Below, piece by piece: positions 14,519 to 22,853 of a stretch of DNA of 35,235 bases. Origin of the DNA: Deltaproteobacteria bacterium (GTDB lineage: Bacteria > Myxococcota_A > UBA9160 > SZUA-336). The position numbers were made by a program, and so were the translations under genes. The notes beneath the pieces are model-generated. The model worked only from the letters and a program-made list of their open reading frames with translations, was not told where the DNA came from and did not search any database. The first letter of the stretch is position 1, and each line of letters starts with the position of its first letter. The stretch covers positions 1-35,235 of the forward strand of contig JAFDDB010000021.1 in assembly GCA_019311115.1 (NCBI GenBank), read 5' to 3'.

Positions 14519-16327
14519 TCAGACCATGAGGCGCCGCGGCGGCTTGCCGCCCTCGACGAAGCGGATCGCCTCGTTTCGAAGCCGCTCGAGGCCGCGCTCC
14601 CCGAGCGGCGACGCCAGGAAGTGTACGGCCGCCAGCAGCGGGCGGATCGCGTCGTCTTCGGCGCTCCCGCCCCGGCGCTCGAGAGCCGAGCTCTCGTCCC
14701 ACGCCGCCGCCAGCAGCTTGACGTGGTGAGCGGCGAAGATCGCGCGCGTCGCCTGGTCGCGCAGCACCACGTCCTCGAGAGCGTCGCGCAGTTCGCCGCG
14801 ATCTCCACCCGCCACCAGGAAGCCGCGGGCCAGCACGAGCGCGCCTTGAGCGTCGCGCCCTCGCACGGCTCGCATCACCTCGTCGAGATCGACGGCCGGG
14901 CCGTCGGCTGCCAGCACCGAGAGTCCGCGTGAATCGGGGTCCAGGTCGAGCGTGCGCCCCCGCTGGACGAAGCGGGCCGCGAAGAGCAGCAGGCGCAGCA
15001 CGTCGGGACGGGGGTGGCGCTCGACGGCGTGACGTACCGCGTTCGCGAACGTGAAGAGGTGCACGACGTCGAGCCAGCCGTCCTGCACGGTGGGGTCGCA
15101 GTCGAGGCGTTCATCGAAGCGCACCAGGCGCTCGGCGGCCGCGACGGCCAGCGCCTGGGCCACCACGCGCAGGCCCGTGCCCTTCTCGAGCGCGGCGCTG
15201 ACCGCGGCCAGCGCCTGGGCGTCGCTGCCGTCGAGGACCGCAGCGATCAGCTCCGCGGTCTCGTCCCCGCTCTCGCCGTCGCTGCTCTCACTTACGCCGG
15301 ACGTGTGGCTGCACAGCTCGAAGAGCGCGTCCTGGCGTGGCTCGATCGCCGCGAGCGCGTCGCGGAGCCGGCGCTCGGTCGGGATCAGCTCTTCGCGGGT
15401 GAGGACGCCGAGCCGGAAGAGCAGCGCGGGAAGCAGCCGCTCGGCGTGCTCCCAGCCCGCACGGTCGAGCAGGTCGAAGACCTTGACCGTGTAGATCAGC
15501 CCGTGTCCGAAGCCCAGGAAGTGCGCCGTGCACACGCGGTAGAACCAGGGCTCGATCACGTCGCGTCCAAAGCCGCGCTGCAGCGCGCCCCGCAGCAGTG
15601 CCTCGGCCTCGCCGACCTGCATCTTCTCGACCGCGGCGCAGAGCCGCTCACCCGCGAGCACCGGATCCGGACCGGGGTCCACCGGATCGGGCGGCGGACG
15701 CATCGGGCGCCGGATATTCGGCACGCTCGCAGCCTCCATCGCCTGCATCAGCGGACCGAGAGCGGCGTTTCCCGGGTGCCGGTGCAGCATCTCCGCCACG
15801 TCGGCCGCGACCGGAAGCGCGTGCCCCGTGCCGAACTCCGCGCGCTCCGCGTCGAAGATGGCCGCCTCGAGGGCCAGCCGCTCGGCGGGAACGCCGGCGC
15901 GCAACAGCCGCAGCAGGTCGCGCGTGACCTGGCCGCTGCGGTTCTCGAGCAGACCCTCGTGCAGGCTCTCGTACATGGGAGGGATCGTGGCCGCCGCGTC
16001 GGGCTCCGACAGGTCGACCTCGACCGCGCCGTCGACGAGGCGCGTGGGATAGGAGCGCACGTTCTCGTCACCGCCCATGCAGCGGCCGTTGCGAAGGTCG
16101 AAGACGAACCCGTGCCACGCGCAGACCAGCAAGGGCCCATGAACCTGTCCCTCGCTGAGCGGGTAGCCCTCGTGCGGGCAGCGGTTGTCGACGGCGAAGA
16201 CGGCGTCCTCCTCGGGCCGGAACACGGCCACCTGCTGGCCGTGCGCGCGGACCAGGCGCGCGCCGCCGACCGGCAGATCCAACAGCGGGAAGGCGCGCTC
16301 CCAGACGGGTTCGTGGGGTGGGGTCAT
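14519..16327 (-). CDS. Rieske [2Fe-2S] domain fused to a large helical domain
   Basis: 602-residue fusion. Residues ~8-110 form a Rieske ferredoxin domain with cluster ligands Cys50/His52 (CPHEG) and Cys69/His72 (CAWH), like those of ring-hydroxylase ferredoxins and small nitrite-reductase subunits. The remaining ~480 residues are helical, Leu/Ala/Arg-rich, and not a family I can name. They contain scattered conserved-looking His (HFLGFGHGLIYTVKVFDLL, HLFTFANAVRHAVERHP, AAHHVKLLAAAWDESS) that might bind a metal or cofactor. The ATG at 16327 has GGAGG 6 nt upstream. It diverges from a SufR-like regulator across a short promoter region containing a perfect palindrome, and heads a three-gene minus-strand run. 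Electron-transfer role is certain only for the Rieske part. Confidence 0.85.
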   Translation of the reverse strand: MTPPHEPVWERAFPLLDLPVGGARLVRAHGQQVAVFRPEEDAVFAVDNRCPHEGYPLSEGQVHGPLLVCAWHGFVFDLRNGRCMGGDENVRSYPTRLVDGAVEVDLSEPDAAATIPPMYESLHEGLLENRSGQVTRDLLRLLRAGVPAERLALEAAIFDAERAEFGTGHALPVAADVAEMLHRHPGNAALGPLMQAMEAASVPNIRRPMRPPPDPVDPGPDPVLAGERLCAAVEKMQVGEAEALLRGALQRGFGRDVIEPWFYRVCTAHFLGFGHGLIYTVKVFDLLDRAGWEHAERLLPALLFRLGVLTREELIPTERRLRDALAAIEPRQDALFELCSHTSGVSESSDGESGDETAELIAAVLDGSDAQALAAVSAALEKGTGLRVVAQALAVAAAERLVRFDERLDCDPTVQDGWLDVVHLFTFANAVRHAVERHPRPDVLRLLLFAARFVQRGRTLDLDPDSRGLSVLAADGPAVDLDEVMRAVRGRDAQGALVLARGFLVAGGDRGELRDALEDVVLRDQATRAIFAAHHVKLLAAAWDESSALERRGGSAEDDAIRPLLAAVHFLASPLGERGLERLRNEAIRFVEGGKPPRRLMV

Positions 16328-16355
16328 GGCTGAGCCTCCAGATTGGTGTCACCTA

Positions 16356-16379
16356 TTAGTAAAGATCATTCTTTACTAA
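16356..16379. promoter_or_regulatory. Perfect 9+9 bp inverted repeat, candidate operator
   Basis: TTAGTAAAG (16356-16364) and its exact complement CTTTACTAA (16371-16379) are separated by 6 bp. The site lies in the region shared by the Rieske fusion gene and the SufR-like regulator. On the Rieske side it covers the spacer and -10 region of that gene's promoter, so a bound dimer should repress it. The AT-rich palindrome stands out in this GC-rich genome. It differs from the cyanobacterial SufR box. Confidence 0.82.
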
Positions 16380-16388
16380 GTTTGTCAA
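16358..16388 (-). promoter_or_regulatory. Candidate promoter of the Rieske fusion gene
   Basis: On the minus strand a perfect -35 TTGACA (16388-16383) is followed by TTTACT (16363-16358), four of six matches to the -10 consensus, with a rather long 19 nt spacer. The inverted repeat lies inside spacer and -10. The long spacer recalls promoters that need a regulator to distort DNA, but simple repression is equally possible. Confidence 0.5.
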
Positions 16389-16396
16389 TGAAGCTC

Positions 16397-16425
16397 TTGC
16401 AAAAGTCGGGGAGTCTACGTATAAG
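16397..16425 (+). promoter_or_regulatory. Candidate promoter of the SufR-like regulator
   Basis: TTGCAA (16397-16402), a 17 nt spacer and TATAAG (16420-16425) form a good sigma-70-like promoter. The expected transcription start falls at or next to the GTG at 16433, and no Shine-Dalgarno sequence precedes that codon, which suggests a leaderless mRNA. The upstream inverted repeat ends 17 bp before the -35, so the regulator could also affect its own gene. Confidence 0.5.
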
Positions 16426-16432
16426 TCCGCTC

Positions 16433-17074
16433 GTGCAAGAGGATTCCGGAGCCCGCACGCGGGATCGCGTGCTCTTCGAGCTGAAGATGCGAGGACCGCA
16501 GACCGCGGGAGACCTGGCCCAGCGGCTCGGCGTGACGGCCATGGCGGTGCGGCAGCACCTGTCGGCGCTCGAATCCGATCAGCTGGTGAGCTACCAGGAC
16601 GAACGCCGGCGGGTCGGACGCCCGGCGCGGGTCTGGCGCCTCTGCCCCCGGGCGAGCGGACGCTTCCCGGACAGCCACGCCGACCTCACCGTCGACCTGA
16701 TCGAGACCCTGCGCGAGGTGTATGGCGAGGAGGGACTCGACCGGTTGGTCGACGTCCGCACGCAGCGCCAGCTCGAGGCGTACCGGCGACAGCTGCCCGA
16801 CGCGGAAGCGCCGCTCGAAGAGCGCCTCGTCGCACTCGTGCGGCTGCGCGAGCGTGAGGGCTACATGCCCGAGTGGCGGCGCGAGCGCGACGGCTTCCTG
16901 TTCATCGAGAACCACTGCCCGATCTGCGCCGCCGCTTCGAGCTGTCAGCGCTTCTGCCGCGACGAACTCGACCTGTTCCGCAGCGTGCTGGGCGGCGACG
17001 TGCGCGTCGAGCGGACCGAGCACATCCTCGATGGCGCACGGCGCTGCGCCTACCGCATCCTGCCTGCGGGCTGA
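16433..17074 (+). CDS. SufR-like winged-helix regulator with C-terminal cysteine cluster
   Basis: DNA-binding regulator of about 213 residues. An N-terminal winged helix (TRDRVLFELKMRGPQTAGDL, then LGVTAMAVRQHLSALESDQL and the wing RRVGRPARVW) matches the SufR/DeoR-type family. The C-terminal part has five cysteines, C162, C165, C171, C175 and C205 (CPICAAASSCQRFC and RRCAYRI), at the region where SufR-type proteins bind an Fe-S cluster. The start is uncertain: GTG 16433 fits the family N-terminus and a leaderless transcript, whereas ATG 16388 would overlap promoter-like sequence and has no ribosome site. It is divergent from the Rieske fusion gene and followed 8 nt later by a methyltransferase gene. 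Likely target: the palindrome upstream. Confidence 0.87.
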   Translation: MQEDSGARTRDRVLFELKMRGPQTAGDLAQRLGVTAMAVRQHLSALESDQLVSYQDERRRVGRPARVWRLCPRASGRFPDSHADLTVDLIETLREVYGEEGLDRLVDVRTQRQLEAYRRQLPDAEAPLEERLVALVRLREREGYMPEWRRERDGFLFIENHCPICAAASSCQRFCRDELDLFRSVLGGDVRVERTEHILDGARRCAYRILPAG

Positions 17075-17082
17075 TCCGTTCG

Positions 17083-17871
17083 ATGCCGCCTCCACTCGAA
17101 GACGACGAGCGCGAACACGACGAGCGGGTGCGCGGGGAGTTCACGCGCCAGGCCGAGCCATTCGCGCGAGTGATCGGGGCGGCCGACGAGATCCTGGAGC
17201 GGGTCGCCGACGCGGTCGACGCGCGCGCGGGCGACCAGGTGCTCGACGTATGCTGCGGACCGGGCCTGGTGGCTGCGCGTCTCGCGCGCGACGCGGGCTC
17301 TGTCGTTGGCGTCGACCTGACACCGGCCATGCTGGACCTGGCTCGACGGCGCGTCGAGGACGCCGGCCTCTCCAACGCGAGCTTCGAGGCGGCGCGGGCC
17401 GAGGCGCTTCCCTTCGACGACGCGACGTTCGACGTGGTCGTGAGCCGCCTGGCGATCCACCACCTGCTCGACCCCGACCCGGCGCTGCAAGAAATGGCGC
17501 GCGTGCTGCGGCCGGGCGCCCGGCTGGTCGTGGCCGACGTCTGCACGTCGGAGGACCCCGACGAGGCGGCGCTGCACAACGCGCTCGAGGTCCTGCGCGA
17601 TCCTTCGCACACGCGCATGCTTCCGGAGAGCGAGCTGCTGGCGCGCGTGCGCGCGCTCGGCAGGGGCGGAGAGGTCTGCGCCCGCTTCCGGCAGTCGAGG
17701 CGCTTTGCCGATTGGATCGCGATCACCGGGGACGCGGGCCGCGGTCGCGCGCTGCATCCCGTCCTGTCGCGGCTCGCGCGGCTCGGCGAGACGGCCGGGA
17801 TCGGCCTGCGGCTCGAGGCGGACGAGCCTTGCTTCGATCACTCCTGGGTCATCGTGAAGGCCGAGGCCTGA
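17083..17871 (+). CDS. Class I SAM-dependent methyltransferase
   Basis: Cytoplasmic methyltransferase of 262 residues with the Rossmann-type SAM-binding motif I VLDVCCGPGLVAARLA (53 onward), motif II acidic strand VVGVD, and the later VSRLAIHHLLDP and RVLRPGARLVVADV strands typical of the UbiE/Coq5-like group. Acceptor unknown; the fold is also used by many arsenite, lipid and small-molecule methylases. It begins 8 nt after the SufR-like regulator stop, so the pair is cotranscribed; this pairing recurs in other genomes as far as I recall. No good Shine-Dalgarno is visible, consistent with coupling to the upstream gene. Confidence 0.9.
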   Translation: MPPPLEDDEREHDERVRGEFTRQAEPFARVIGAADEILERVADAVDARAGDQVLDVCCGPGLVAARLARDAGSVVGVDLTPAMLDLARRRVEDAGLSNASFEAARAEALPFDDATFDVVVSRLAIHHLLDPDPALQEMARVLRPGARLVVADVCTSEDPDEAALHNALEVLRDPSHTRMLPESELLARVRALGRGGEVCARFRQSRRFADWIAITGDAGRGRALHPVLSRLARLGETAGIGLRLEADEPCFDHSWVIVKAEA

Positions 17872-17891
17872 GCTCGACCCGACCCGCCCGC

Positions 17892-18782
17892 TCAGAGGCG
17901 CTTGCGGAGCCAGTCTCCGATCCGCTCGACCGCCTGGGTCGCCTCGGGGACCACGGGCGCCAGCGCCTGCCAGACGTGGATCATGTCTTCCCACGCCTCG
18001 AGCTCGACCTCGACGCCCGCCGCCTCGGCGTTCTGCGCCAGGCGGGTCGAGTCGTCGAGCAGGATCTCGGCGGTCCCGACCTGGATCAGCAGCGGCGGCA
18101 GGCCCGACAGGTCGGCGTACAGCGGAGCCGCCAGCGGCGTGCGCGCGTGCTCTCCGTCGAGGTACATGGCGGCCATCTCGAGCAGGCCGTCGAGCTTGAT
18201 CATCGGATCGTCGTCGGCCTTGCCGGTCGACGACTCACCCACGCCTTCTAGGTCCACCCAAGGTGAGAGCAGCACGCCCGCGGCCGGAAGCTCCACGCCC
18301 GAGTCGCGCAACGCGACCAGCGTCGCCACGCTGAGCCCGCCGCCGGCCGAATCGCCGGCGATCGCCAGGCTCGACGCGCGGACTCCCTGGTCGAGCAGCC
18401 ATCGGTACGCGGCCTGTGCGTCTTCGAGTCCCGCGGGGAACGGGTGCTCGGGCGCCAGGCGGTAGTCGACGGCGAGCGCGCGCGCGCCCGACGCCTGCGA
18501 GAGACGGGCGACGTGTCCGCGGTGCGTGCCGATCGAGCCGATCACGTAGCCGCCACCGTGCAGGTAGAGGAGCGTCTTGTCCGCGCTCGCGTTCGGCGCG
18601 CTGATCCACTCGCACGGCACGCCGCCGGCGTCGACGGGATCACAGCGCGTGCCCTCGGGGATGGGACTGTTCTCCGTCATCTCCACGATGCCGCGCCGCA
18701 TGGCCGCGACGGTGACGCCGCCCGCGATCACGGGGCGCGCTCGCATGATCTCGATCACCTGCTTCAGCTCGGCACTCGGCAT
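17892..18782 (-). CDS. Alpha/beta-hydrolase, hormone-sensitive-lipase (HSL) family esterase
   Basis: Probable cytoplasmic carboxylesterase of 296 residues. The HSL oxyanion-hole motif HGGGYVIG (75-82), YRLAPEHPFPAGLED, nucleophile Ser145 in GDSAGGG and catalytic His269 in DMIHVW are clear; the acid lies in the AEILLDD stretch (238-244). AGGAGGG precedes the ATG at 18782. These esterases hydrolyse short acyl esters; the natural substrate is unknown. It converges on the methyltransferase gene with only 20 bp between stops and follows the metal permease on the same strand after an 80 bp gap. Confidence 0.92.
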   Translation of the reverse strand: MPSAELKQVIEIMRARPVIAGGVTVAAMRRGIVEMTENSPIPEGTRCDPVDAGGVPCEWISAPNASADKTLLYLHGGGYVIGSIGTHRGHVARLSQASGARALAVDYRLAPEHPFPAGLEDAQAAYRWLLDQGVRASSLAIAGDSAGGGLSVATLVALRDSGVELPAAGVLLSPWVDLEGVGESSTGKADDDPMIKLDGLLEMAAMYLDGEHARTPLAAPLYADLSGLPPLLIQVGTAEILLDDSTRLAQNAEAAGVEVELEAWEDMIHVWQALAPVVPEATQAVERIGDWLRKRL

Positions 18783-18863
18783 CGCGGACCCTCCTGTATT
18801 CCCTTTTCGTACCCTGGCAGGGGCCGCCGAAGCAAGCCCGAAGGCAGGCGAAGGTGTGGGACT

Positions 18864-19526
18864 TCAGCCGTGCGCGTGCAGGTCGACGCCGAGCGCCGCC
18901 AGCGACAGCCACAGGACCCCGACCGCGAGGGCGGCGAGGGCGGCCGCCACGAACACGCGCCGGTACGCCGAGCCGGTCCGTGGTGCGATGCGCCCGAGCA
19001 GGGCCGCGGCCCCGACCATGGCACCGACCGTGCCCGCCCCGAAGCCTCCCAGGTAGGAGGCGGCCTCGAGACCCGAGCCCATTCCCAGCACCGGAACCAC
19101 GGCCAGCACCCCGCCGGTCCCGACCACGCCGTGCAACGTCCCGACGAGCAGCGCGGCGGTCGCGTGCACGTGCACCTCGCCCTGCCCGGCTCCCCTCCGA
19201 GGGCCGGGCGGCCCGGAGTGTACGTGCCCGCTGCCGCGAGCGTGGAGCAGTCCCCATACGCCGACGGCGACCAGGACGAAGCCGATCAGGGGTCCGCTCG
19301 CCCGCTCCAGCAGGCCTGGGTCGAAGGCCTCGCGCAGGAACCAGGCCGCGGCCGCAACGCAGAGCAGACCCGACGCGTGCCCGACTCCCCAGCGCAGGCC
19401 GACCACCCACGCCCGGCGGCCCGCCTCGACGGAGAACGGCGCCAGCACCGCCAGGTGGTCCGGCCCCGCGAACACGTGGAGCGCGCCGGCGAAGGCGCCG
19501 GTCCCGAGCAGCAGGAGCAGGGTCAG
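18864..19526 (-). CDS. UreH/NiCoT-like membrane metal permease, probable CTG start
   Basis: Inner-membrane protein of about 220 residues with around six transmembrane segments. The first helix contains HVFAGPDHLA (from residue 17), the His-x5-Asp-His signature of UreH-like and nickel/cobalt permeases, and the second contains GVGHASG. A His-rich loop (SGHVHSG ... GEVHVH) links the two halves, and the C-terminus is DLHAHG; both suggest metal handling, probably nickel, cobalt or a related ion. No ATG, GTG or TTG lies at the expected N-terminus. A CTG at 19526 overlaps the carbonic-anhydrase stop as CTGA, mirroring the ATGA/GTGA/TTGA couplings elsewhere in this window. The in-frame GTG (Val18) is inside the signature and too late. 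Confidence 0.8.
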   Translation of the reverse strand: MTLLLLLGTGAFAGALHVFAGPDHLAVLAPFSVEAGRRAWVVGLRWGVGHASGLLCVAAAAWFLREAFDPGLLERASGPLIGFVLVAVGVWGLLHARGSGHVHSGPPGPRRGAGQGEVHVHATAALLVGTLHGVVGTGGVLAVVPVLGMGSGLEAASYLGGFGAGTVGAMVGAAALLGRIAPRTGSAYRRVFVAAALAALAVGVLWLSLAALGVDLHAHG

Positions 19527-20041
19527 GCCTCGCGGTACTCGCGCCCGAGGTCGAAGTACAGGCGGTTCTGCTCGGCGTGGGCCTCGTGCTCGTCGGGGCG
19601 CAGCTCGCGAACGCAGCGCGCGGGCGTCCCCGCCCAGAGCTCGCCGGCCGGCACCGTGCGTCCGGGCGGGAGCAGGGCGCCGGCCGCCAGCATCGCGTCC
19701 GACTCGACGGTGGCGCCGTCCATCACGATCGCGCCCATCCCTATGAAGGCCCGGTCGCCGAGCGTGCAGCCGTGCACCACGGCCGCGTGCCCGATCGTGA
19801 CCGCGTCGCCGATCCGGGTTGCGAAGCGGTCGCGGGTCACGTGGATCACCGTGCGGTCCTGCACGTTGGTCCGGGCGCCGATGCGGATCCGCTCCACGTC
19901 GCCGCGGATGACGCAGCCGAACCAGACGCTCGACCCGGCCCCGATTCCGACGTCGCCGATCACGCTCGCTCCCGGCGCGATCCACACGTCCGGAGCGATC
20001 TCGGGAAGTCGCCCGCGGTACGGGAGGAGAATCGGCCGCAT
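19523..20041 (-). CDS. Gamma-class carbonic anhydrase-like protein
   Basis: Left-handed beta-helix (hexapeptide-repeat) protein of 172 residues with the gamma-carbonic-anhydrase metal triad His67 (VIHV), His85 (TIGH) and His90 (VVHG). The N-terminal acidic active-site loop of archaeal Cam is absent, as in the CamH/YrdA/PaaY group, so carbonic-anhydrase activity is plausible but not assured; some members are inactive or act as thioesterases. The gene opens a minus-strand pair with the metal permease, with a 4 nt stop/start overlap. No Shine-Dalgarno is present; a TAAGAT hexamer lies 6 nt before the ATG, suggesting a leaderless mRNA. Confidence 0.9.
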   Translation of the reverse strand: MRPILLPYRGRLPEIAPDVWIAPGASVIGDVGIGAGSSVWFGCVIRGDVERIRIGARTNVQDRTVIHVTRDRFATRIGDAVTIGHAAVVHGCTLGDRAFIGMGAIVMDGATVESDAMLAAGALLPPGRTVPAGELWAGTPARCVRELRPDEHEAHAEQNRLYFDLGREYREA

Positions 20042-20047
20042 GCGCGC

Positions 20048-20053
20048 ATCTTA
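20048..20053 (-). promoter_or_regulatory. Candidate -10 hexamer giving a leaderless carbonic-anhydrase mRNA
   Basis: TAAGAT on the minus strand (20053-20048) ends 6 nt before the ATG of the gamma-carbonic-anhydrase gene. The expected transcription start therefore coincides with the start codon. No clear -35 is seen. Confidence 0.4.
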
Positions 20054-20090
20054 GCGTAAGTAGCTGTCGAAAAAGGGCTTCTCGGCGCAG

Positions 20091-20118
20091 ATAAACAATC
20101 TTGACTAATCCGTATATT
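20091..20118 (+). promoter_or_regulatory. Candidate IscR/Rrf2 site and -10 of the SUF operon
   Basis: CTTGACT (20100-20106) matches the left half of the E. coli IscR type-1 box (SYTGACT), preceded by AT-rich sequence; the right half (CCGTATATTTT) matches only partly. It overlaps TATATT (20113-20118), a five-of-six -10 hexamer located about 19 bp before the rrf2 ATG. The arrangement fits Fe-S-cluster-dependent autorepression. Confidence 0.5.
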
Positions 20119-20136
20119 TTCCCGAACCTGCCCGCC

Positions 20137-20616
20137 ATGCAGCTACTCGCGCAAGAAGAATACGGGCTCCGCTGCCTGCTCCAGGTGGCCGCCCACCCCG
20201 AAACCCGTCCCATCACCATTCCGGAGATCGCCGAGGCCGAGGGCCTGAGCGCCGAGTACACCGGCAAGCTCATGCGCGCCCTGCGCCAGGGCGGGCTCGT
20301 GGACAGCACGCGCGGCGCCGGGGGCGGCTACCGCCTGGCCCGCGCGGCCGACCAGATCACCCCCTGGGACGTCATCCAGGCGCTCGGCGGGCCCTTCTTC
20401 AACGACGACTTCTGCGACGCGCACCCGGGACGGCTCCGCGACTGCGTCCACAGCACCGACTGCTCGGTGCGCGCGCTCTGGATGCGCGTCGAGAGCGCCG
20501 TCCAGGGAGTGCTCGGCGGCGTGACGCTGGCCGACATGACGCGCACCGAGAGCCAGATGGCCGTCTGGGTCGAAGCGCCCGGCCCTCCAACGCCTCCAAG
20601 GCCGGCGGGAGACTGA
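20137..20616 (+). CDS. Rrf2/IscR-family regulator of the SUF operon
   Basis: Winged-helix regulator of 159 residues. The N-terminal [16 protein letters not shown], recognition region [14 protein letters not shown] and wing [13 protein letters not shown] are standard Rrf2 features. Three cluster-type cysteines are present, C93, C103 and C109, with spacing C-x9-C-x5-C; IscR has C-x5-C-x5-C, so the first gap is four residues longer. It most likely senses Fe-S status and represses its own operon. The ATG at 20137 gives the normal family start. It has no ribosome-binding site and lies shortly after a -10 hexamer. The stop is 4 nt before sufB. Confidence 0.93.
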   Translation: MQLLAQEEYGLRCLLQVAAHPETRPITIPEIAEAEGLSAEYTGKLMRALRQGGLVDSTRGAGGGYRLARAADQITPWDVIQALGGPFFNDDFCDAHPGRLRDCVHSTDCSVRALWMRVESAVQGVLGGVTLADMTRTESQMAVWVEAPGPPTPPRPAGD

Positions 20617-20620
20617 GGCC

Positions 20621-22075
<1,455 letters not shown>

Positions 22076-22091
22076 GCGCGGAGTAGAAGCG

Positions 22092-22853
22092 ATGCTCGAG
22101 ATCCGGGACCTGCACGCGTCGATCCAAGGCAAGGAAGTCCTCAAGGGAATCGACCTGGAGGTGCGCGCGGGAGAGGTGCACGCGCTGATGGGCCCGAACG
22201 GCTCGGGCAAGAGCACGCTCGCGAACGTGCTCGTGGGGCGCGAGGGCTACGAGGTGACGAAGGGCGAGGTGCTCTACCAGGGCGAGAACCTGCTCACCCT
22301 GTCGGTCGAGGAGCGGGCGCGGGCCGGCATCTTCCTGGCGTTCCAGTACCCGATCGAGATTCCCGGCGTGAGCAACGGCTACTTCATCCGCGCGGCCGTC
22401 AACGCCCAACGCTCGGCGCGGGGCGAGGACGAGATCGACGCCTTCGACTTCTTGACGATCGTGAAGCAGAAGATGGCCGACCTGGGAATGAAGCCCGAAC
22501 TGCTCGACCGCTCGGTCAACGAAGGTTTCTCCGGCGGAGAGAAGAAGCGCAACGAGGTGCTCCAGATGTCGCTGCTCGAGCCGACGTTGGCGCTGCTCGA
22601 CGAGACGGACTCGGGACTCGACATCGACGCGCTCAAGATGGTCGCGGCCGGCGTCAACGCGCTGCGCTCCCCCGAGCGGGGCTTCCTGATCGTCACGCAC
22701 TACCAGCGCCTGCTCGACTACATCGTGCCCGACCACACCCACGTGATCGTGGACGGGCGCATCGTCAAGTCCGGCGACCGCCAGCTGGCGCTCGAGCTCG
22801 AGGAGCGCGGCTACGGCTGGATCCAACAGCAGCTCGAGGGCGGCGCCGCGTGA
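22092..22853 (+). CDS. sufC: Fe-S assembly ATPase SufC
   Basis: ABC-type ATPase of the SufBC2D scaffold, 253 residues. Walker A is GPNGSGKST (34-42), the signature FSGGEKKRNE begins at 146, and Walker B is LLDETDSGLD with Asp170/Glu171. The SufC-typical FLAFQYPIEIPGV Q-loop region is present. ATP hydrolysis drives SufB-SufD rearrangement. The ATG is 16 nt after sufB, with only a weak GAAG upstream, and its stop overlaps the sufD GTG (GTGA). Confidence 0.98.
   Translation: MLEIRDLHASIQGKEVLKGIDLEVRAGEVHALMGPNGSGKSTLANVLVGREGYEVTKGEVLYQGENLLTLSVEERARAGIFLAFQYPIEIPGVSNGYFIRAAVNAQRSARGEDEIDAFDFLTIVKQKMADLGMKPELLDRSVNEGFSGGEKKRNEVLQMSLLEPTLALLDETDSGLDIDALKMVAAGVNALRSPERGFLIVTHYQRLLDYIVPDHTHVIVDGRIVKSGDRQLALELEERGYGWIQQQLEGGAA

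Noticed and set aside
16343-16432. Extended N-terminus for the SufR-like regulator
   Set aside because: These codons overlap the inverted repeat and promoter hexamers, lack a ribosome site and do not match the family N-terminus.
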